The notes under the pieces: model-generated
Databases searched by the model: none
Told to the model about the DNA's origin: nothing
Seen by the model: the letters and a program-made list of their open reading frames with translations, nothing else
Program-made: the position numbers and the translations under genes
Part shown: positions 1 to 5,961 of the stretch, in pieces
Numbering within the stretch: position 1 is the first letter of the stretch
How the letters are laid out: every line of letters begins with the position of its first letter
From: an uncultured Bacteroidales bacterium
Lineage (GTDB): Bacteria; Bacteroidota; Bacteroidia; Bacteroidales; Paludibacteraceae
DNA: 10,621 nucleotides
Reading direction: 5' to 3'
NCBI GenBank assembly: GCA_937910305.1
Contig: CALEPS010000199.1
Coordinates: 1-10,621, forward strand

Positions 1-1
1 G

Positions 2-226
2 GAGAAACGGCATCAGATAGAAGTACGCAATCAAGCCGTGGTGGATGATTATTTCATAGCACGCGCTAACGGAATCCGTGGAGAAGACGCGCGAAGGCAG
101 GTGGCGGAAAAACACCTAATCACGGAAAAACGCTTTCGCAAAATCCTTAAATGGTTCTATGAAGAAGCAAAAAAACGGAAAAAATACGATTTTCTGATAA
201 AATTTTCACTCTCTGAGGAACACTAA
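2..226 (+). CDS. Partial small protein with a helix-turn-helix-like C-terminal half, 5' end outside the window
   Basis: The frame is open from the first bases of the window to a TAA at 224-226, so the true start probably lies upstream. GTG codons at 38 and 41 are possible starts but nothing favours them. About 74 residues are visible. The segment from roughly GIRGEDARRQVAEKH to RFRKILKW has the spacing of a helix-turn-helix (helix, short turn, basic recognition helix), followed by a lysine-rich stretch and an acidic tail. Proteins of this kind are common in Bacteroidales prophages and integrated elements, which would fit the next two small genes. I do not recognise the family, and DNA binding is inference from pattern only. 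It could also be the C-terminus of a larger regulator. Confidence 0.5.
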   Translation, partial: EKRHQIEVRNQAVVDDYFIARANGIRGEDARRQVAEKHLITEKRFRKILKWFYEEAKKRKKYDFLIKFSLSEEH

Positions 227-241
227 AAGGGGTTTTACTAT

Positions 242-249
242 TATCTTTG
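242..249 (+). promoter_or_regulatory. Possible Bacteroidetes -7 promoter element
   Basis: TATCTTTG matches the TAnnTTTG -7 consensus and lies about 65 bases before the ATG at 315, between two small genes. No TTTG is present at the expected distance upstream, so this is only half of a standard promoter. Confidence 0.35.
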
Positions 250-314
250 CACCGTCTTTCGAAATACATTTACTCAGGGGTCGTTTACGACTCGTTTAGC
301 ACTCTTTCTACACG

Positions 315-548
315 ATGGGAAAAGTTATTTTATCGCCCGGTGCTGACCCAAAAGAGGTCGCACAACGGCTCAGAAAAAAGGGCTTCGTCATGAAGCAGCA
401 ACTACCCGATGGCAGTTTTGTCATCTATAAAAAACCACCTAAAAAAAGAAAAAAACATGGACAAGCAAAAAATTTACAAGATCGTGACCACGGCAGTGAC
501 CGCTCTCCTCAGTTGTCTGGCGATAGCCTGGGGTTTGAGCTCCTGTAA
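315..548 (+). CDS. Small basic protein of unknown function
   Basis: This 77-residue frame starts at an ATG that follows a candidate -7 element. Its first 50 residues look like a real small domain: a helix (DPKEVAQRLRKKG), a strand pair (KQQLPDGSFVIYKKP) and a very basic KKRKK patch. From 457 onward it runs in a different frame through the start of the next gene for 92 bases, and that last third (serine, arginine and acidic residues) looks less natural. Either two genes truly overlap here, or the gene lost its own stop through a frameshift near the A-rich run at 441-455. No family recognised. Nucleic-acid binding would be a guess from charge alone. Confidence 0.4.
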   Translation: MGKVILSPGADPKEVAQRLRKKGFVMKQQLPDGSFVIYKKPPKKRKKHGQAKNLQDRDHGSDRSPQLSGDSLGFELL

Positions 549-654
549 CGTCACCAGGACCATCACCACCCAGAGCCAGTATTACCAACGAGGCGACACC
601 ACCTGCACCATCGTCACCAAAACCATTGAGAGTTACGATGGAACTCGAAAATGA
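457..654 (+). CDS. Small membrane-anchored or lipoprotein-like protein (smalltalk-like N-terminus)
   Basis: I chose the ATG at 457 rather than 409 because it gives a classic N-terminus: MDKQKIYKIV, then a hydrophobic stretch over residues 9-27, then LSSC at 27-30, a plausible lipobox with C30 as the lipidated cysteine. The 65-residue product would then have about 35 polar, threonine-rich residues outside the inner membrane. The N-terminal pattern (short basic start, hydrophobic helix, SC) resembles the small Bacteroidales proteins called smalltalk, often found beside prophage-type amidases. Here the chain is longer, and no amidase follows: the next 600 bases are non-coding. It overlaps the end of the small basic gene in another frame. 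Role unknown. Confidence 0.55.
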   Translation: MDKQKIYKIVTTAVTALLSCLAIAWGLSSCNVTRTITTQSQYYQRGDTTCTIVTKTIESYDGTRK

Positions 655-703
655 CCGGGGTCCCCGGCGCAACTTGTAAAGTTGTGATGGGGAAAGCGTA
701 GTG

Positions 704-754
704 TACGGCGAAAGTTCATACGACCGAAGTATTCGGGAGTCGTACTGAGCCGTA
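704..754 (+). repeat. Nested inverted repeats forming one extended stem
   Basis: TACGGC (704-709) pairs with GCCGTA (749-754), TACGAC (719-724) with GTCGTA (739-744), and CGAA (725-728) with TTCG (732-735), closing on a three-base loop. The arms are strictly nested, with asymmetric internal loops of 9 and 4 bases. It is the best-ordered element of the hairpin-dense region. Confidence 0.6.
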
Positions 755-798
755 GCATAAGCGCTGAAACCTACGATGCTTCCAAGAAGCTGTAGTAA

Positions 799-848
799 CC
801 GAAAACGCGCCTTCGGCTTTTAGAAAACAGTTTTCGGCCGTTTTCTAA
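799..848 (+). repeat. Two overlapping, mutually exclusive hairpins
   Basis: CCGAAAAC (799-806) is complementary to GTTTTCGG (830-837). TTAGAAAAC (820-828) is complementary to GTTTTCTAA (840-848). The second stem would use the loop of the first and enclose its 3' arm, so an RNA could form only one at a time. Another GTTTTCTAGA copy follows at 861-870. Such switching pairs are seen in attenuators, but no downstream gene is close enough to make that case here. Confidence 0.45.
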
Positions 849-917
849 GAGCGGTAGCGAGTTTTCTAGAAGGCGGTTCGAACGGCTTTCAGCCGGACAG
901 AGGAAGATTATTAAGCG

Positions 918-942
918 GCGTATCATGCTGGCATGAATACGC
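918..942 (+). repeat. Long imperfect hairpin
   Basis: GCGTAT then CATGC (918-928) pairs with GCATG, one bulged A, and ATACGC (931-942), giving 11 pairs around a two-base gap. No T-run follows, so it is not a standard terminator. Confidence 0.6.
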
Positions 943-1107
943 GATTAAGAAGATTACGCTCAGGCCGCGTAGGCCGAAACCGCCGCGTTTTCGATTAACT
1001 AACAAACGCCGAAATGGTACACGGCGGAAAAGAAAGTACCGACAAATCTACTTACTCATTTTTTTTACCCCCTCACGGCGTAGGGGTCCGAACAGATGCA
1101 ATTAGGT

Positions 1108-1246
1108 CTGTCAGCGCAGCGGTCTGTATTCTGTCAGCGCAGCGGTCTGTTTACCATCCGCATGGTGTAATTCGGTCCGTATTCTGTCAGCGCAGCGGTC
1201 TGTATTCTGTCAGCGCAGCGGTCTGTATTCTGTCAGCGCAGCGGTC
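1108..1246 (+). repeat. Tandem array of a 23-base repeat (five copies, one interruption)
   Basis: The core CTGTCAGCGCAGCGGTCTG occurs at 1108, 1131, 1184, 1207 and 1230. Steps are exactly 23 bases except for 53 across an interruption at 1150-1180, which holds a small hairpin (ACCAT/ATGGT, 1153-1166). The last copy differs at its final base. The unit has no TAA, TAG or TGA in any frame on this strand, so an array reads open in all three frames. The array ends about 25 bases before the ATG at 1273, so it probably lies in that gene's leader or promoter region. Close relatives of the unit lie inside mutA in this window. Confidence 0.9.
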
Positions 1247-1250
1247 TTCT

Positions 1251-1268
1251 GTTCGGCAAACGCCGAAC
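1251..1268 (+). repeat. Hairpin directly in front of a start codon
   Basis: GTTCGGC (1251-1257) pairs perfectly with GCCGAAC (1262-1268) around a four-base loop, ending four bases before the ATG at 1273. In mRNA it would lie over the ribosome-binding area and could lower or regulate initiation of the next gene. That effect is inference. Confidence 0.6.
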
Positions 1269-1272
1269 AATT

Positions 1273-1662
1273 ATGGCAATTGTAAAATGGATGAAAGGAA
1301 TCGAGTTTGTATCAGGTCTGCTGAGCAAACGTCCGAAGAAAGGTGCTCCTCACAGCGAGCACAGTAACGCACTCTTGGCTACCCACCGTGTGGCACCGAC
1401 GTCCAACCCGGACTGCACGCGTATCTATGCCGTAGGCGAGTACAGCCGCAGCACCCAGCCCTCTGCCAAAGAGTTGGCGCTCCGCGAGCGCTTCACCGAG
1501 GTGCGCGCGATGGTAGCTACCCGCCGGAAGGATCTGAACAAGATCTCGCAGGACCAGCTGGACTTCATCGCCCAGAAGGATCTGGCAACCGGCAAAAAGA
1601 CCATGACGGCGTACCTGTGGAAGGTATGCGGCGAGGAGTACGACGCAGCGCACAACGGCTAA
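1273..1662 (+). CDS. Conserved-looking protein of unknown function, 129 residues
   Basis: A well-formed gene: ATG at 1273, G/C-rich codon use like the mut genes, TAA at 1660-1662 and a strong terminator just after it. The product is soluble, with no signal peptide or membrane segment. It starts with a short KWMKGIEFVSGLLSKRPKK region, has a polar middle (LATHRVAPTSNPDCTRIYAVGEYSRS) and ends with a helical part, from about residue 63, containing RFTEVRAMVATRR, QDQLDFIAQKD and TMTAYLWKVCGEEYDAA. I believe similar small proteins occur singly in Bacteroidales genomes, but I know no function or domain name. The 23-base array and a start-site hairpin lie directly upstream. It appears to be transcribed alone. 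Confidence 0.75.
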   Translation: MAIVKWMKGIEFVSGLLSKRPKKGAPHSEHSNALLATHRVAPTSNPDCTRIYAVGEYSRSTQPSAKELALRERFTEVRAMVATRRKDLNKISQDQLDFIAQKDLATGKKTMTAYLWKVCGEEYDAAHNG

Positions 1663-1674
1663 CCGTACAGCAAG

Positions 1675-1703
1675 AAAAATCGCCTCCCTAAAAGGCGATT
1701 TTT
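1675..1703 (+). terminator. Rho-independent terminator
   Basis: AAAAATCGCCT (1675-1685) pairs perfectly with AGGCGATTTTT (1693-1703), a loop of seven, then a T-rich run to 1715. It ends the gene at 1273-1662. Confidence 0.92.
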
Positions 1704-1712
1704 CTCTTTTTA

Positions 1713-1744
1713 TTTGCGTATGTGCAATTTTTGTTGTACCTTTG
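1713..1744 (+). promoter_or_regulatory. Bacteroidetes-type promoter without an obvious gene behind it
   Basis: TTTG at 1713-1716, a 20-base spacer and TACCTTTG at 1737-1744 match the -33/-7 pattern well. The block GTTGTACCTTTGCA is identical to that of the ATPase promoter at 2135-2166. Transcription would begin near 1750 and run into a stretch with no convincing start codon. Confidence 0.75.
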
Positions 1745-1825
1745 CACGCAAAACGTGCAAGAAAGGAAAAAATATTTACGTGCTCTCGCACAAAAAAAAC
1801 AAAAAAAGTCCATCTATATTGGGGT

Positions 1826-1859
1826 CCCCACAGGAACCAGCAAAGCGTTCCGCATGGGG
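1826..1859 (+). repeat. REP-like imperfect hairpin
   Basis: CCCCA (1826-1830) pairs with TGGGG (1855-1859) and GGAAC (1833-1837) with GTTCC (1847-1851), leaving a nine-base loop and a small asymmetric internal bulge. The preceding GGGGTCCCC (1821-1829) is itself palindromic, and the same nine bases occur at 657-665. This looks like a dispersed palindromic element; copy number cannot be judged from one window. Confidence 0.5.
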
Positions 1860-2011
1860 AGAGCGAAGGCAGGAGTTACCTCGTCGATTAAGCGGAGTGG
1901 TATCGACTTTTGTAACCTCCTTGCCGAACGCGAAGGTGATAGATTCGGACACTTTTTTGACTTATATATGGAGGGGTATATAAACAACTACAAATGCGCA
2001 ATTACCTAAGT

Positions 2012-2028
2012 GTTCGCAATTCGCGAAC
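2012..2028 (+). repeat. Short inverted repeat
   Basis: GTTCGC (2012-2017) and GCGAAC (2023-2028) around AATTC. No T-run follows, so it is a poor terminator. It resembles the small GTTnGC/GCnAAC hairpins at 1251-1268 and 9904-9918. Confidence 0.5.
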
Positions 2029-2083
2029 GGCAAACACAACATATTAACATACACCGCAATTCCATAAAACAGCACAAATTTAT

Positions 2084-2133
2084 GGATTATATTCCAAAAA
2101 AATAATATAATTTTTCGGATTATACTCCAAAAA
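2084..2133 (+). promoter_or_regulatory. Pair of operator-like repeats upstream of the ATPase promoter
   Basis: GGATTATATTCCAAAAA (2084-2100) and GGATTATACTCCAAAAA (2117-2133) differ at one of 17 bases and start 33 bases apart, about three helical turns. Each has a dyad core (GGA, six bases, TCC) flanked by T-rich and A-rich sides. The second copy ends one base before the TTTG of the promoter at 2135. This arrangement suits a dimeric regulator binding twice on one face of the DNA. The regulator is not in the window. Confidence 0.6.
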
Positions 2134-2134
2134 G

Positions 2135-2166
2135 TTTGCATAATTCAAATAAAAGTTGTACCTTTG
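2135..2166 (+). promoter_or_regulatory. Promoter of the ATPase gene
   Basis: TTTG at 2135-2138, a 20-base spacer and TACCTTTG at 2159-2166 fit the Bacteroidetes consensus. The expected transcript start is near 2172, leaving a leader of about 18 bases before the ATG at 2190. This is why I reject the upstream ATG at 2136 as the start. Confidence 0.85.
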
Positions 2167-2189
2167 CAGCGATTTTAACCGGCGTAGGT

Positions 2190-3306
2190 ATGTTTAAGCG
2201 AGATTTACACCCAATCATCATCGACCAATGTTTCCAGGGCAAAGCGATTATCCTTCTTGGGGCACGGCAGGTCGGCAAGACAACACTTCTCAAACAGATT
2301 ATCCAAGAACAACAAGCGGAAGTGCAATACCTCAACTGCGATGAGCCGCAAGTAGTGGAGGCGCTTACTAACCGCAATTTGCGTGAACTGCAATTGCTGG
2401 TAGGTGGTGCCAGATTCATAGTTATTGACGAAGCGCAGAAAGTAAACAATATCGGTTTGACACTCAAACTGATTGTTGATAACATACCTGATGTGCAAAT
2501 AATAGCAACCGGCTCATCGGCGTTTGAATTGCGAAACCGGCTCAATGAGCCTCTCACGGGACGCAAATTTGAGTATCAGATGTTCCCCATCTCCACCAAC
2601 GAGATTTATAAGTCTTCAGGATATCTGGATGTAAAGCGCTTATTGGAAACACGGCTTATCTATGGCTCTTATCCGGACGTCCTCTCTAACATCGGAAATG
2701 CTCAGAGTCTTTTGCTGTCTCTATCGGACAGTTATCTGTACAAAGATATTTTGACGATGGATAGTTTGCGCAAACCGGAAGTCCTAAATAAACTTCTGCA
2801 AGCATTGGCTTTTCAAGTTGGTTCGGAGGTATCTTATAACGAATTGGCGCAAACCGTAGGAACAGACAGCAAGACAGTAGAAAAGTATATAGATTTATTG
2901 GAGAAATGCTTCATCATCTTCCGGCTTAACGGACTGAGCCGCAATTTGCGTAACGAGTTAAAGAAAGCGAAGAAGATTTATTTCTGTGACAATGGCGTAC
3001 GCAACGCGGTTATACAGCAATTTGCACCTATATCGTTGCGCAATGATATGGGAGAACTTCTTCATCTCGGAGCGTATTAAGCGTAATCACTACATGGGAC
3101 ACCATTGTAATATGTATTTCTGGCGCACGACATCGCAGCAGGAGATAGACTATATTGAGGAGTCGGATGGGCTGATGTCAGCTTTTGAAATGAAATGGAA
3201 CCCGAAGAAAGGAGCCACCAAACTGCCGGAATCATTCCTGAAAGCCTATGACATCAAAGAAACAGCAATAGTCACTCCCGACAATTACCTTGATTGGCTA
3301 ATTTAG
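2190..3306 (+). pseudogene. AAA ATPase with C-terminal DUF4143, broken by a frameshift
   Basis: The first frame (2190-3080) has Walker A GARQVGKT at residues 24-31, Walker B FIVIDEA ending around D80-E81, the sensor-like IIATGSSAFEL near 104-114 and LTGR at 122-125, then a winged-helix-like part and the start of DUF4143. After FCDNGVRNA...LRNDMG it runs into a stop. The family continuation, WENFFISERIKRN...FWRTTSQQEIDYIEE...FEMKWNP...VTPDNYLDWL, is in the next frame up to 3306. The break lies at about 3048-3058, and joined length (about 370 residues) is normal for the family. These proteins are common, often multicopy and patchily distributed in Bacteroidales; their role is poorly known. The loss removes the nuclease-like end of DUF4143 (ID-E-K pattern), so the product is probably inactive. 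The gene is visibly A/T-richer than mutA and mutB, which fits transfer. Confidence 0.85.
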
Positions 3307-3329
3307 TCCCTACCCTGTCCGCATAATAA

Positions 3330-3366
3330 GAGCGAGCCGCCCGGAAAGGCGGCTCACTCTTTAATA
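3330..3366. terminator. Bidirectional terminator between the ATPase and mutB
   Basis: GAGCGAGCCGCC (3330-3341) pairs with GGCGGCTCACTC (3348-3359) with one mismatch and a six-base loop. The plus strand continues TTTAATAA and the minus strand TTATTATG, so both the ATPase and the convergent mut transcript could end here. Confidence 0.85.
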
Positions 3367-3387
3367 AGCCATACATGGCTGATGCGA

Positions 3388-5529
3388 TTACTCTTGCATT
3401 AAAAGTTGCATAACCGTGTAGGCGCTGTAAGCAACGGATGTACCCGGTCCGAAGATGGCAGCGACACCGGCTTTGTACAAGAAGTCATAGTCCTGCGCAG
3501 GTATTACTCCGCCCGCAGTAACCATGATATCCGGACGGCCGAGTTTCTTGAGCTCCTCGATGACCTGCGGGATGAGGGTCTTGTGACCTGCTGCAAGCGA
3601 GGAGACACCTAATACATGGACGTCATTTTCGACGGCTTGTTTGGCTGCCTCTGCCGGGGTCTGGAAGAGCGGACCCATATCGACATCGAAGCCGCAGTCG
3701 GCATAACCGGTTGCTACTACTTTGGCACCACGATCGTGACCATCCTGGCCCATCTTAGCGATCATGATACGCGGTTGACGGCCTTCTTTCTTAGCGAAGG
3801 CAGCGGTGAGAGCCTGAGCCTTCTCGAAGTACTCGTCTCCCTTGGTTCCTGAAGCGTACACGCCTGAAATAGTTCTGATAGTTGCTTTATAACGTCCTAC
3901 GACTTTCTCGCAGGCATCGGAGATCTCGCCGAGTGAAGCGCGGAGTCCGGCTGCTTTGACAGCCAGCGCGAGGAGGTTCTCACCCTTACCGCCGTCTGCC
4001 CATTTCTGAACGGACTCGGTGATCTCGGCAAGAGCAGCCTGAACGGCTTTCTCGTCACGGTTAGCACGGAGTTCAGCGAGGCGGGCTACCTGTTGCTCAC
4101 GAACGGCGGTGTTATCAATCTCGAGGATGTCGATCGGGTCTTCGTGCTCCAGACGATACTCGTTGATACCGATGATCTTCTGTTTGCCGGAGTCGATACG
4201 CGCCTGTGTACGCGCCGCAGCTTCCTCGATACGCATCTTAGGAATACCGGTCTCGATAGCTGCTGCCATACCGCCGAGTTTCTCAATCTCCTGGATATGA
4301 GCCCACGCTTTCTCCATGAGTTCTTGGGTCAGCGACTCTACGTAGTAGGAACCGCCCCACGGGTCGATCTCCTTGCAGATCTTGGTCTCCTCCTGGATGT
4401 ATATCTGAGTGTTACGTGCGATACGAGCGGAGAAGTCCGTCGGCAGTGCGATAGCCTCGTCGAGCGCGTTGGTGTGGAGCGACTGGGTGTGACCGAGTGC
4501 AGCTCCCATCGCCTCGATACAGGTACGACCGACGTTGTTGAACGGGTCCTGCTCGGTGAGCGACCAACCGGAGGTCTGGCTGTGGGTACGGAGCGCCATG
4601 GATTTCGGGTTTTTCGCGCCGAAAGACTTGACGATCTTCGCCCAGAGCATACGTCCTGCACGCATCTTGGCAATCTCCATGAAGTGGTTCATACCGATTG
4701 CCCAGAAGAAGGACAGACGCGGCGCGAAAGTGTCCACATCCATGCCGGCGTTGACACCTGCGCGGAGGTACTCCATACCGTCGGCAAGCGTGTAAGCCAA
4801 CTCGATATCTGCTGTCGCACCGGCTTCCTGCATGTGGTAACCGGAGATGGAGATGGAGTTGAACTTAGGCATGTTCTGGGACGTATATTCGAAGATATCG
4901 GCGATGATCTTCATGGAGAACTTAGGCGGATAGATATAGGTGTTGCGCACCATGAACTCCTTGAGGATATCGTTCTGGATGGTACCTGCCATCTCCTCCA
5001 GTTTGGCTCCCTGCTCGAGTCCGGCGTTGATATAGAACGCGAGGATCGGCAGCACGGCGCCGTTCATGGTCATGGAGACGGACATCTTGTTCAGAGGAAT
5101 ACCGGCGAAGAGGACTTTCATATCCTCCAGCGAGCAGATAGACACACCGGCTTTGCCGACGTCACCGACCACACGCATGTTATCGGCGTTGTAGCCGCGG
5201 TGGGTCGGGAGGTCGAAGGCTACGGACAGACCTTTCTGACCGGAAGCGAGGTTACGGCGGTAGAAAGCGTTAGACTCCTCTGCGGTGGAGAATCCGGCGT
5301 ACTGACGGATGGTCCAGGGACGGAGAGGATACATGGCGCTATACGGGCCACGGAGGAAGGGAGGAATACCCGAGACGTAGTCGAGGTGCTCCATGCCTTT
5401 GAGGTCCTCTTTGGTATAAATAGGCTTGACGTCGATGAGCTCCGGCGTCTGCCAGTCGGCGGTGTTCGGGCCAACAACCTTGCTGGCCGAAACTTGCTTG
5501 ATATCTATTTGTTTGAAATCTGGTTTCAT
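3388..5529 (-). CDS. mutB: Methylmalonyl-CoA mutase large (catalytic) subunit
   Basis: Catalyses the B12-dependent interconversion of succinyl-CoA and (R)-methylmalonyl-CoA in the cytoplasm, as a dimer with MutA; in Bacteroidales this feeds succinate to propionate. At 713 residues it has normal length. The N-terminal TIM barrel holds RPWTIRQYAGFS with Y77, Q185 and R195 (QNDILKEFMVRN), and Y231-H232 in ISGYHMQEAGAT. These correspond, with a constant offset of 12, to Tyr89, Gln197, Arg207, Tyr243 and His244 of the Propionibacterium enzyme. The C-terminal cobalamin domain has K592 and the base-off motif D596-x-H598-x-x-G601, then SSL at 643-645 and AGG at 672-674. All key residues are intact. 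It lies downstream of mutA on the same strand, after a long spacer, and ends before a shared terminator. Confidence 0.98.
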   Translation of the reverse strand: MKPDFKQIDIKQVSASKVVGPNTADWQTPELIDVKPIYTKEDLKGMEHLDYVSGIPPFLRGPYSAMYPLRPWTIRQYAGFSTAEESNAFYRRNLASGQKGLSVAFDLPTHRGYNADNMRVVGDVGKAGVSICSLEDMKVLFAGIPLNKMSVSMTMNGAVLPILAFYINAGLEQGAKLEEMAGTIQNDILKEFMVRNTYIYPPKFSMKIIADIFEYTSQNMPKFNSISISGYHMQEAGATADIELAYTLADGMEYLRAGVNAGMDVDTFAPRLSFFWAIGMNHFMEIAKMRAGRMLWAKIVKSFGAKNPKSMALRTHSQTSGWSLTEQDPFNNVGRTCIEAMGAALGHTQSLHTNALDEAIALPTDFSARIARNTQIYIQEETKICKEIDPWGGSYYVESLTQELMEKAWAHIQEIEKLGGMAAAIETGIPKMRIEEAAARTQARIDSGKQKIIGINEYRLEHEDPIDILEIDNTAVREQQVARLAELRANRDEKAVQAALAEITESVQKWADGGKGENLLALAVKAAGLRASLGEISDACEKVVGRYKATIRTISGVYASGTKGDEYFEKAQALTAAFAKKEGRQPRIMIAKMGQDGHDRGAKVVATGYADCGFDVDMGPLFQTPAEAAKQAVENDVHVLGVSSLAAGHKTLIPQVIEELKKLGRPDIMVTAGGVIPAQDYDFLYKAGVAAIFGPGTSVAYSAYTVMQLLMQE

Positions 5530-5582
5530 AATTGTATGTTTTTATGTGATTTTCTAAGGAAAGAAAAATACGTGGCTTTTGT

Positions 5583-5594
5583 CCGCTTAAGCGG
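5583..5594. repeat. 12-base perfect palindrome
   Basis: CCGCTTAAGCGG, 54 bases upstream of the mutB start codon. It could be an operator or part of a dispersed palindromic element. No partner site was found nearby. Confidence 0.5.
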
Positions 5595-5825
5595 CCTTAT
5601 GCATCCGTCTTTATGTCGGTTCGTAAGCAAGCTTCTAACCGCCCTAAATCCGTATCCACTTGTTGTCTGCCTTTTGATAAGTCAGCCAACAGCCACTCAC
5701 AAAAATGCGCTTTGCTTACAAAAATTTCGAAAATCTATTCAGCGTGTAGCTTTTAATCACTACTTTCCGCATGGATATTTTTGGTATTTTCTAATCCCGT
5801 AGGGATATTTTTGTAAGGCTGACGA

Positions 5826-5843
5826 ACGACTTATCGAAGTCGT
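5826..5843. repeat. Hairpin in the mutA-mutB spacer
   Basis: ACGACTT (5826-5832) pairs perfectly with AAGTCGT (5837-5843) around a four-base loop. No T-run on either side, so not a typical terminator. Confidence 0.55.
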
Positions 5844-5961
5844 GCGGAATGATTAGCGGATTTGGCACTCGGGGAGCTTGCTCACAGGAGGGCGAAAGCC
5901 GATAAGCATTAGGCTACATCGTTAGCCGTACAGCCGCATTTTTCTTTTCTTTTTTCAAAGA

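Larger units (their letters stand above)
655..1040 (+). other. Gene-free, hairpin-dense region; candidate structured RNA or decayed element
   Basis: No credible reading frame crosses this stretch, but it carries a run of hairpins: 655-667 (CCGGG/CCCGG), 671-683 (AACTT/AAGTT), a nested stem at 704-754, 778-790 (GCTTC/GAAGC), two competing stems in 799-848, 883-895 (CGGCT/AGCCG), a long stem at 918-942, and GGTAC/GTACC at 1016-1020/1036-1040. CGTAG at 697-701 can also pair with CTACG at 771-775, closing the nested stem into a larger domain. The density is much higher than in the other gaps, which suggests a folded RNA. I see no promoter at its 5' end, so it would be transcribed with the small genes upstream. 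I do not recognise an RNA family. Confidence 0.45.
1745..2083 (+). other. Transcribed gap with no supported gene; possible small RNA or remnant of a short gene
   Basis: Two overlapping frames are open here (to 1983 and to 2009), but their only ATGs before the coding-like part fall inside the promoter, upstream of the expected transcript start. The stretch translating as SIYIGVPTGTSK...GVTSSIKRSG reads somewhat like protein, but I cannot assign it. Notable content: an A-rich run at 1761-1808, a REP-like hairpin at 1826-1859, and a small inverted repeat at 2012-2028. The good promoter shows it may be expressed, either as a small RNA or as a broken gene. Confidence 0.4.
5530..5961. other. Unusually long mutA-mutB spacer with no gene
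   Basis: This 432-base gap separates two genes that I would expect to be nearly adjacent. I find no credible minus-strand reading frame. It holds a 12-base palindrome (5583-5594), a hairpin at 5826-5843, GGCTA/TAGCC at 5912-5927, and a direct repeat GGATATTTTTG at 5772 and 5803. I find no good TAnnTTTG promoter on the minus strand and no terminator with a T-run, so mutB is probably still reached from the mutA promoter. The contents look like inserted or decayed intergenic material, not a regulator I can name. Confidence 0.6.

Noticed and set aside
760..790. Fragment of 23S rRNA
   Set aside because: The stretch around CTGAAACC and CTTCCAAGAA recalls a part of large-subunit rRNA, but the match is short, from memory, and not continued on either side.
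655..1040. Group II intron or RNase P RNA
   Set aside because: I cannot find a domain V hairpin, a GTGCG-type 5' end or the conserved RNase P core blocks.
1108..1246. CRISPR array
   Set aside because: Copies are head-to-tail with about four bases between 19-base cores, no unique spacers of normal length, and no cas genes nearby.
1014..1367. 117-residue frame across the 23-base array
   Set aside because: Open only because the repeat has no stops on this strand; it overlaps the real gene at 1273 in another frame.
2136..2189. Upstream start for the ATPase
   Set aside because: The ATG at 2136 lies inside the -33 element, before the expected transcript start; the MFKRD start at 2190 matches the family.
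4093..5802. Long open frame on the plus strand opposite mutB
   Set aside because: Antisense shadow of a strongly conserved gene with high third-base bias; no promoter, and its protein is rich in H, V and R without recognisable domains.
5530..5961. Cobalamin riboswitch in front of mutB
   Set aside because: A B12 link would make sense, but the conserved core and B12-box are not visible on the minus strand, nor in the mutA leader.
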